A program made the position numbers and the translations under genes. 64,000 nucleotides of DNA from Pseudomonadota bacterium (GTDB lineage Bacteria > Pseudomonadota > Alphaproteobacteria > Rhizobiales > Xanthobacteraceae), in assembly GCA_023404705.1 (NCBI GenBank), contig JAEYAU010000186.1, positions 1-64,000 on the forward strand. The letters run 5' to 3'. Shown piece by piece: positions 40,965 through 50,100 of the stretch. The notes under the pieces are model-generated. The model was not told the DNA's origin. It saw nothing but the letters and a program-made list of their open reading frames with translations, and made no database searches. Position 1 is the stretch's first letter. Each line of letters starts with the position of its first letter.

Positions 40965-41168
40965 TCACTTCTTGAGGGTCTCGTAGCCGTTGGTCCGGTA
41001 GAAGGCCTTCACGTGATCGGTTTCGCGATACCGGGCCTTGGTCTCTTCGTTGCCAGGATCGTAGGCGGCCGCTTCGTCGAGCGGCGCAGCCGTGGCGCCG
41101 GCCGCGACCGTGGTGGCGCCACCAAGGGCGCGAAGGAACTTGCGGCGGCTGGATGTCGTGTCTGTCAT
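40965..41168 (-). CDS. Small Tat-signal protein, formate dehydrogenase operon
   Basis: A 67-residue protein: Tat motif SSRRKFLRALGGA (residues 6-18), hydrophobic region, then a short mature part (NEETKARYRETDHVKAFYRTNGYETLKK). Small proteins of this type precede formate dehydrogenase alpha genes in many proteobacteria. Function unproven; a Tat escort or assembly helper is likely. First gene of the operon, nine bases before alpha. Confidence 0.85.
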   Translation of the reverse strand: MTDTTSSRRKFLRALGGATTVAAGATAAPLDEAAAYDPGNEETKARYRETDHVKAFYRTNGYETLKK

Positions 41169-41222
41169 GGAGGCGCGTCCCGTGATGGCTGCGCCACGTC
41201 GGTCCCGAAGGGACGTCGGCGG

Positions 41223-41246
41223 GATTGAGCGTCTATGCTCTCAATC
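41223..41246. promoter_or_regulatory. Operator-like dyad upstream of formate dehydrogenase operon
   Basis: Perfect 7-bp arms GATTGAG / CTCAATC with a 10-bp spacer, 55 bases upstream of the first gene. It is too long for an FNR/FixK box (TTGAT-N4-ATCAA). Candidate binding site for an unidentified regulator. Confidence 0.4.
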
Positions 41247-41365
41247 GCCGGACGGCTCGTTTGTTGCTCGCTGTGCGCAAAAAAGTCGCGCGTAAGTGTA
41301 TGTGTTCTGCGCGACTCAGCGGCGCAGGGCCGCACAATGGTATCGACGGGGGTGATCGGAGGCGA

Positions 41366-43663
41366 TCAGCTCTCGCCAAACGCGCGGAGCACGCCACCCA
41401 GGAATTGGGCGCCAACCTTGCTCTGCGCGCGCCCAGCGAAATAGTTCTGCAGCTTGTCGGGTGTAAGCTGCGGCGAGAGCCGGCGTGCCTCGGCGGCGTG
41501 GCGCGATGCACAATCAATGTCGCCGAGCACCGCGCACTCGCCGGCCAGGAACACATGCATGCGAGGGTTCCCAGGACTCACCTTCACGGCCTTCGTCAGC
41601 CAGTCCAGCGCCACTCGATGATGACCGAGTTCCATCTCGACGTCGGCCGCCATGACGTACCAGTAGCCCAACAGAGGATCCTTAGGGCTGAGACGTATGG
41701 CATAGCGGATCGGCTCCAGCGCCTCGTCGGCGCGCCCGAGCTGCATCAACGTGTGACCAAGATGGGCATAGGCGGGCGCATGACTGGGGTTGAGCTCCAG
41801 GGTTTTTCGAAACGAGGCCTCCGCCTCCTGAAGATCGCGGCGCAACTTATGCAGCACGCCGAGGAAGTAATAGGCAACGCTGGCGTTCGGATTACGTGCC
41901 AGCGCTTTCTTCAGGGCCTCATCCGCGATCCTGGCGCGCTCCTGCGTATCGAAGACGAGCATGTTCGACAGCAGTGCGAGATGGGTCGCCGCAACGCCGA
42001 TGAGCGCCGGCACCAGGTCCGGCTTGCGCTTGAGGATCTCCTGGAAGCGTAATTCGGCATCTCCGGTGTGTCCCACCGTCACGGAGCGGAACACGTCGGC
42101 CCAGGCGATCGAGATCATTTCGTTGAGCGCCGGATCCCCGCGCAGCGGGCCGCGATTGGCGAGCGTCACCGTGACGTGGAGCTGGCGCGCGAGGCCGCGC
42201 GTCAGCTGATCCTGGAGCGCGGCGTGCTCGGACTCGGAACTCTCGAAGCGGTCGGACCAGATCTGCAGCCGGGTGTGAGTATCGATCAGCGCGACATTGA
42301 CGCGCAGGTGATCGTCCTGCCGGCGCACGCTGCCGTCCACGACGTAGCGCACGCCGAGCTCGGCGCCGATCGCAGCCACATCGATGGTGCGGCCGGCATA
42401 AAGACGCGAGGTCTGGCGTGAGATCACGCGCGTGCTCGGTGCGCGGGAGAGATCGTTGATGAGATCGTCGGTGATCTGGGCCGCGAGCTTCTCTTCCGGG
42501 CTACCCGGCGGCGCATCGGTCGAGAACGGGAGCACGACCACCGGGTAGACGCCATTCTGACTGAGCGCGTTCTCGTTTGCTGTTGCGCCGTTCACGGGAC
42601 TTTGCCAGTTCGGATCCGGCGCAATGCCGCGTTGCGCGACCGGCTCGGCGGTGTTGATCGTCGGCCGCTCCCACGTGAGGTAGACCGCGCCGACGAGCAG
42701 TATCGCGGCCGCGAGCGCGGCTCCTGCGAAACGCATGTCGAGCCCGCTGTGACGCGTACCTGCATCGACCGCGGATGTCGGCGCGGCCTCGTCCGCCGTG
42801 GTGGGTGTATCTGCCTCCCCGGACGCATCGATCGAATCCGATGCGCGGGAAGGCGCGTCCGTGGAGCGACGTCCCGGCGTCGTCGCGCCGCGCCGAATAT
42901 CCTCGAGCAACGCGATGGTCTCGGCAGATGGCGCCGCCTCGAGCTCGCGCCGAAGATGCTCGGAGAAGGTTGTCGCTTGTGCGAGGGCGGCATCACGGCC
43001 GCGATAGCGTGCGAGCAGCCGCAGCAGCAGCCGCTGCCAGTCCTCGCGCAGCGGATCCAACGCGGTGAGGCGAACCGCGGCGCCGACGGCGCGCGCATCG
43101 TTCGAGGCATCCCATCGGGCGGCGGCGTCCGCAAAGGCGTGTGCCGCCAGGTCCTCGAGCCGGGCCCGCTCGCTGCGCCGCCATTCCTCGAATGCCTCGG
43201 CATCGACTGCGAGATCCGCCAGGAACTCGCCGCGATAGAGCGCGCAGGCCTCCTCGAGATCCGTGAGCGAGTCCGATTGAGCGAGTGTCGCGAACTCGAC
43301 CGTGTCGGCGATCAACAGGTCGGGCCGGATCGCGACCTCGTCACCTTCGAGGATGAACAAGTCGACGCCGGCGGCCGAGAGTTCCTGACGCAGCACCACG
43401 AGCGCCTGACGCAGGCTCTGCCGCGCCTGCTGATCGCCGACGCGATCGCCCCAGAGGAGGCTCGCGAGCTTCTCGCGCGCCGCCCGCTGCCGCGGCGCGC
43501 TCGCCACATAGGCGAGAAGCGCGCGCGCTTTCCGTGATGTGATGCGCAGCGCCTTGCGGGTGCCGTCTTCCATCTCGATCTCGGCGAGAAACCCGCCGAG
43601 CAGCGTCAGCCGCAGAATCATCCGGGTGGGAACGGGAGCAGGTGTGTCGATCACATTCGGCAT
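41366..43663 (-). CDS. SARP/BTAD-type regulator with TM, TolB-like domain and TPRs
   Basis: A 765-residue regulator. An OmpR-like winged helix (about 16-105: RLTLLGGFLAEIEM, RKARALLAYVASAPRQRAAREKLASLLWG) is followed by a BTAD helical domain (about 105-255), a Pro/Thr linker, one TM helix (about 311-331, AGAALAAAILLVGAVYLTW), a TolB-N-like domain (about 375-500: VVVLPFSTDAPPGSPEEKLAAQITDDL, YVVDGSVRRQDDHLRVNVALID) and C-terminal TPR repeats (about 560-740). The fusion puts the DNA-binding part in the cytoplasm and a sensory part outside. Divergent from the giant RTX gene across 460 bases; control of it is plausible. Confidence 0.85.
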   Translation of the reverse strand: MPNVIDTPAPVPTRMILRLTLLGGFLAEIEMEDGTRKALRITSRKARALLAYVASAPRQRAAREKLASLLWGDRVGDQQARQSLRQALVVLRQELSAAGVDLFILEGDEVAIRPDLLIADTVEFATLAQSDSLTDLEEACALYRGEFLADLAVDAEAFEEWRRSERARLEDLAAHAFADAAARWDASNDARAVGAAVRLTALDPLREDWQRLLLRLLARYRGRDAALAQATTFSEHLRRELEAAPSAETIALLEDIRRGATTPGRRSTDAPSRASDSIDASGEADTPTTADEAAPTSAVDAGTRHSGLDMRFAGAALAAAILLVGAVYLTWERPTINTAEPVAQRGIAPDPNWQSPVNGATANENALSQNGVYPVVVLPFSTDAPPGSPEEKLAAQITDDLINDLSRAPSTRVISRQTSRLYAGRTIDVAAIGAELGVRYVVDGSVRRQDDHLRVNVALIDTHTRLQIWSDRFESSESEHAALQDQLTRGLARQLHVTVTLANRGPLRGDPALNEMISIAWADVFRSVTVGHTGDAELRFQEILKRKPDLVPALIGVAATHLALLSNMLVFDTQERARIADEALKKALARNPNASVAYYFLGVLHKLRRDLQEAEASFRKTLELNPSHAPAYAHLGHTLMQLGRADEALEPIRYAIRLSPKDPLLGYWYVMAADVEMELGHHRVALDWLTKAVKVSPGNPRMHVFLAGECAVLGDIDCASRHAAEARRLSPQLTPDKLQNYFAGRAQSKVGAQFLGGVLRAFGES

Positions 43664-44123
43664 GCGTCACGACATGGGCTGCGCTTGCAGGATCACGGGC
43701 AACAGCTCCGCATCCCGCAAAACAAATCACTCTCCCTCGCTTGGCGCCTCGGCGCCGGGCAAGCGAGGCCCGCGGAACTCAGGTTATGAGACGGGCCCCC
43801 CGGCCCGCTTAACGTTGCGACACGATGATAAGTTCAACATTCGCATTTTGTCGAATCGTTCGCGCCTCTCGCCGCCAATTTTGACGATGGACTCACGCTG
43901 GATTGACGCTGGCCCGGCTTGGATCACGGTTACCGATCGGTGAATCGGTGGGGCTCACGGAACAAGGGTTTGTCTTTTCGCGATATGAGAAGTTGCGGGG
44001 CTGCAACTCCTCTTCGCCGATCCAAGATCCGCACTCCTGAATTGCGTTCGCTCTGGACCGGTCCGGTCCACGGCGACGCACGTGGTCATTCTGCGCAACG
44101 CCGCATTCGGCTGGGGGAACGTC
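43664..44123. other. 460-bp divergent intergenic region
   Basis: No convincing gene. It contains a 6-bp dyad AGTTGC/GCAACT (43992-44009) and several GACGCTGG-like direct repeats, but no clear sigma70 promoter. It must hold the promoters of the SARP-type regulator (minus) and the RTX protein (plus). Confidence 0.5.
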
Positions 44124-47100
44124 ATGGCACTCGTTATCGGCAGCAACGGCAACAACCTGCTCAACGGCACGAATAGCGGCGACATCATTCTGGCGGGCGG
44201 CGGCAATGACACGGTCAATGGTGGGGGCGGCTCCGACATCATCGACGGCGGCACCGGCAATGACATCCTCAACGGCGGGGCGGGCGACGATCTGATCGAT
44301 GGCGGCAGCGGCAACGACACGATCGACGGCGGGACCGGCAACGACATCCTCGACGGCGGCGACGGCAACGACACGATCAATGGCGGCGCAGGCACGGATC
44401 TGCTGCTCGGTGGCAGCGGCAACGACACCCTCAACGCCGGCAGCGGATCGGACATCATCAATGCGGGAAGCGGCAACGACGTCGTCATCCATGTCGGCAG
44501 CGAGAATGTCGGAACGCTGAACGTCTACGACGGCGGACAGGGACGCGACACGCTGCGGCTCGTGGTGAGCGCGAGCCTCGCGCAATCGGCGGCGTTCCAA
44601 GCCGAGCTCGCGAGCTTCCGGGCGCAGCTCGCCCACGGCGTAGCGACCTTTGCGAGTCTGGGCATCATCGCGACCTCCTTCGAAAGCGTCGAGATCGTCA
44701 CCGAGTCGGGTGGCAATTCGGCGCCGACCGACATCGCGCTGTCCAACGGCTCGGTCGCCGAGAACAGCAGCGCCGGAACCGTGGTGGGCCAGCTGTCGGC
44801 GACGGACCCCAATGCCGGCGACACGCACACATTCACGATCGTCGGCGGACGCAGCGATCTCTTCGAGGTCGCCGGCACGTCGCTGCGCGTGAAGGCTGGC
44901 GCCAGCCTCGATTTCGAAACCGCAACGTCGCTTCAGGTGATCGTGCGTGCCACTGATGCCGGCGGTCTGACCTATGACGAAACCCTCACGATCAGCGTCA
45001 CCAACGTCAACGAGACGCCGACCGACATCGCACTCGCGGGCCAGACCGTGCAGGAGAACGCCGCGGCCGGCACACTGGTCGGCACCCTGAGTGCGACTGA
45101 TCCGGATGCGGCCGGCGCGTCGAACTTCACGCTGGTCGACAATGCGGGCGGCCGGTTCGCGATCGTCGGCAATCAGCTCGTGGTCGCGGGTCCCATCGAC
45201 TACGAGGGTGCGACCTCGCACCAGGTCAAGGTGCGCGTCACGGACGCGGGCGGGCTCAGCTACGAAGAAACCTTCACGATCGGCGTCACCAACGTCAATG
45301 AGGCGCCGATCGATATCGCGTTGTCCAGCGCGAGCGTGCAGGAGAACGCCACGGCCGGCACCGTGGTCGGCACCCTGAGTGCGACTGACCCGGATGCGGC
45401 CGGCGCGTCGAACTTCACACTGGTCGACAATGCGGGCGGCCGGTTTGCGATCGTCGGCAATCAGCTCGTGGTCGCGGGCGCGCTCGACTACGAGGGCGCG
45501 ACCTCGCACCAGGTCAAGGTGCGGGTCACGGATGCGGGCGGGCTCAGCTACGAAGAGACCTTCGCGATCGGCGTCACCAACGTCAACGAGAAGCCGACCG
45601 ACATCACCTTCACGGGCACGAGCGTGTCGGAGAATGCCGCTGCCGGCACTGTCGTCGGGACGCTCGGCGGCAGCGACCCCGACGTCGGGGACACCCTGAC
45701 ATTCTCTCTCATGGACGATGCGGGAGGCCGTTTCGCGCTCGACGGCAACACCATCGTCGTGAACGGAGCACTCGACCGCGAGACGTTCTCGTCGCATCAG
45801 GTGAGCGTCCGCGTCACCGACGCCGACAATCTCACGCACGACGAGACCTTCACGATCGGCGTCTCCAACGTCAACGAGGCGCCGACGCTCATCGATCTCA
45901 CGCCCGCTCCCGTGCAGGAGAACGCCGAAGGGGTCGAGATCGGCACCGTCACGGCTATCGACCCGGACGCCGGCGACACGCTGACCCTCACGGTGGACGA
46001 TGACCGCTTCGAAATCGTCGGCGGCAAGCTGAAGCTCAAGGCCGACGCCTCGCTCGACTTCGACGTCGAACCCCAGGTGATCGTGAAGATCACGGCCACC
46101 GATGCGGGCGGCCTGTCGACTCATCAGAGCTTCACCATCACGGTGGAGGGCGGCGCCGAAGGCTTCAGCATCGACGGCTATATCGCGGGCGCAACGGTCT
46201 TCGCGGACACCAGCGGCGACGGTATCTGGCAGGAGGGAGAAGCCAAGACCGTCACGGACGAGAACGGCTTCTTCACGCTGTTCGGCGGCACGGGTCCGCT
46301 CGTGATGGTCGGCGGCACCGATATCTCGACCAATCTCGCTTTCGAGGGCGTGATGCGTGCGCCGGCCGGGTCGACTGTCGTTTCGCCGCTCACCACGCTC
46401 GTCGTCGCCATTGCGGAGGCGGACGAGGATCTCACGATCGAGGAGGCGAACGCGCAAGTGCTGCTCGGCCTCGGCCTGCCGTCGGGCATCGACCTCGCGA
46501 CCTTCGATCCGGTGGCCGCTACGCTCTCGAGCGACGCGAGCGTCCAGAGCCAGGGACAGGCCGCGATGGCGGCCGCGATCCAGGTGCAGAACACGATCGT
46601 GCAGGCGGCCTCGCTCCTCGAAGGCGCCGGTGCGGACTTCACGGCCGCCGCTACCGCGGTGGTGACGCAGCTTGCGACGCAGATCAGCCAGGTCGAGCCG
46701 CCCGCACAGGCCGGTGATCCGGTCGCGACCGTGAACCTGAATGACACCAGCGTAATCAGCGCGGTGATCACCACGGCGGCGACCAGCGCAGGCGCGGATC
46801 CGCAGAAGGTGACCGAGACCGCGGCGGGCGCCGCCAGCGTCATCACGGCGAGCAATACGATTGTCTCGGACGCCGCGGCTTCGTCGAGCGGCACGAGTCT
46901 CTTGACCACGCTCGCGCAGGTCTCGGTGGTCGCGCAGGTCGATGCGGCCGCGGCGCTGAACAGCGTCGGGACCGCCGGCACCGCGTCCGCGGCGAGCGAT
47001 GCGCAGACCAATTTCACGGTCGCGACGGTGTCCAGCACCATGACGACCGTCACGGTGGGCGACGTGGTCGGCGCGAACACGCCGCTCACCCTCGTCGGCA

Positions 47101-50100
47101 CCAGTGGCGCCGACACGCTGCAGGGTTTCGCCGCGAATGACACGCTCAGCGGCCTTGGCGGCAACGACATGTTGATCGGCGGTGACGGCAACGATGTGCT
47201 CGACGGCGGCGACGGGATCGATCGCGCCGGCTACGCGCAGGCCGCCGGTGCCGTGACGATCAACATGGCGGCCGGGACGGCGAGCGGCGCCGGCGTCGGC
47301 GCCGATACGCTGAACGCGATCGAGATGGTGCGCGGCTCGAACTTCGGCGACAGCTATGACGCGACGGGCTTCGGCCCGACCAGCTCCAATCAGCCGAGCA
47401 TCTTCTTCCAGAACGTCGACGGCCGCTTCAACGAATTCGAAGGTATGGGCGGCAACGACACGATCATCGGCAACGGGGCGACGCGCATCTCCTATCTGAG
47501 CGCGACCGCCGGCGTCACCGTCAACCTGACCACCGGTCAGGCGAGCGGCGACCAGTCGGTCGGAACCGATACGTTCTCATTCGTCTCCGCTGTGCGCGGC
47601 TCGAACTTTGTCGACACCTTGCTCGGCAGCAACAACGCGGCTGGCGCCGAGAATTTCGAAGGGCGCGGCGGAGACGACATCATCGACGGCGGCGGCGGGT
47701 TCGACCGCGCGGTCTATTCGTTCGAGACGAGCGGAATCACCGTCGATCTCGCGACCGGCGTGGTCTCGGGCGGCGGCGGCAACGACACCCTCGATTCGAT
47801 CGAGGGCGTGCGCGGCACCGAGTTCGCCGACAGCTTCACGGCGAGCGGCTTCACCTTGTCGAGCGGCAATGCGGGGAGCAGCGGCGCGAACGCGACCGGC
47901 GCGGCCTTCAATGAGTTCGAAGGCATGGGCGGTAACGACACGATCACGGGCAACGGCAATACGCGCCTCGCGTTCTATGGCGCGTCGGGCGCCGTGACGG
48001 TCGATATCGCGGCCGGCACCGCGACCGGCGATGCCTCCGTGGGTACCGATACGTTCACGGGCGTGAGCGCCATCGCGGGCTCCTTCTTCAATGACATTCT
48101 GCGCGGCAGCAACACGGTCGGCACGATCTCGGAAGTCTTCGACGGCCGCGGCGGCAACGACCTCATCGACGGGCGCGGTGGCTTCGACCAGGTGGTCTAC
48201 AACAACGACAGCTCGATCACGTCCGGCATCACGGTGAATATGGCGGCCGGCACGGTCACGGGCGCCGGCGTCGGCACCGACACGCTGGTTGCGGTCGAGG
48301 CGGTGCGCGGCACGAACTTCGCAGACACCTATGTGGCGGCCGGGTTCGCGGGCGCGAGCACAGACACCGGTCTCACGGCCACCTTCAACGACTTCGAAGG
48401 TTTGGGCGGCGACGATGTCATCACGGGCAACGGCGATACCCGGCTCAACTTCAGCTCCGCGTCGAGCGGCGTCACGGTCGATCTCGTGGCCGGAACCGCG
48501 AGCGGCAATGCCTCGGTCGGCAACGACACCTTCACGGGCGTCAACCGGGTGCGCGGCTCGAACAACAACGACACGATCCGCGGCGACTCCGCCAACAATG
48601 TTCTCGAGGGTCAGGCCGGCAACGACACGCTCGAGGGGCGCGGCGGCAACGATATCCTGACGGGCGGGATCGGCGGCGACACTTTCGTGGTCGGCAGCGG
48701 CGCCGACTCGATCACCGATTTCAACCGCGTCCAGGGCGACAAGATCGATCTCAGAGGCGTGCCGGGCATCTTCAATCTCGCCCAGGTGCAGGCGATCGCC
48801 TTCCCGAGTGGTGGCTCGCACACCTTCGTGAATTTCGGCAATGGCAACACGCTGTTCCTGTCGAACGTGACGACAGCGAGCCTCCTCGCCAGCGACTTCA
48901 TCTTCGCGCCGAATACGACACCGACGGACATCGTCCTGTCCGGCAATTCCATCGCCGAGAACAGCTTCCCGGGCGCTTTCATCGGGAACTTGTCGGCCGT
49001 CGATCCCGACGCGGGCGATAGCGCCGCCTTCAGCCTGATCGACAGCGCGGGAGGTCTGTTCCGCATCGATGGCAATGCGCTCGTCGTCAACGGAGCGCTC
49101 GATTACGAGTCAGGCACATCCTACCAGATCACGGTGCGCGCGACCGACTCGGTGGGGCATAGCTATGACGAGACCTTCACGGTCAATGTCACGAACCAGA
49201 ACGAGAGCCCCTGGCTGATCTCACTCTCCGACGGTTCGGTTCCGGAGAATGCCGCGGTCGGCGCCGTGGTGGGCACCCTCACAGCCAGCGACCCCGACGT
49301 GGGCGACAGCGCGACGTTCGAGCTGCTGAACAGTGCGGGCGGTCTGTTCGCGATCGACGGTACAAACCTGGTCGTCAACGGCACGCTCGATGTCAACACG
49401 GCGTCGTCGCACCAGGTTGTCGTCCGCGTGACCGACGCGGGCGGCCTCACGCACGACGAGACCTTCACGATCTTCGTGACCAATGCCAACGACGCGCCGA
49501 CCGACATCCTGATCAGCAGCAACAGCGTGGCCGAGAACGCGGTCGCGGGCACAGAGGTCGGGCTGCTCTCGGCACTCGACCCCGACTTCGGCGACCTCGC
49601 GAATTTCACCCTGCTGGACGATGCCGGAGGCCGGTTCGACCTCAACGGCGCGACCCTGGTCGTGGCGGGCGCGCTCGACTACGAGGCCGCGTCGTCGCAT
49701 CAGATCACGGTGCGGGTCACGGATGCAGCCAACAACACCTACGACGAGATCATCACAATCGCGGTGACGAACCAGAACGAGGCGCCGAGCGATATCGCGC
49801 TCGCGGGCGGCACGGTGATCGAGAACAGCACTGCCGGCACGGTCGTGGGCACGCTGTCCGCGATTGATCCCGACGCCGGCGACAGCGTCACTTACGAGCT
49901 GCTCGACTCCGCGGGCGGGCTCTTCGCCTTGAGCGGAACGAGCATCACGGTTGCGGGCGCGCTCGACTACGAGGCGGCGTCCTCCCACCAGATCACCGTG
50001 CGGGCGACCGATGCGGGCGGGCTGAGCCATGAGGAATCGTTCACCATCACGGTGGGCAATCAGAACGAAGCGCCCAGCGACATCTCGCTGTCCGCCACGA

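Noticed and set aside
43893..46457. 854-codon minus-strand frame opposite the start of the RTX gene
   Set aside because: Periodic Arg/Asp/Val repeats are the mirror of the cadherin/RTX repeats; no ribosome site or domain.
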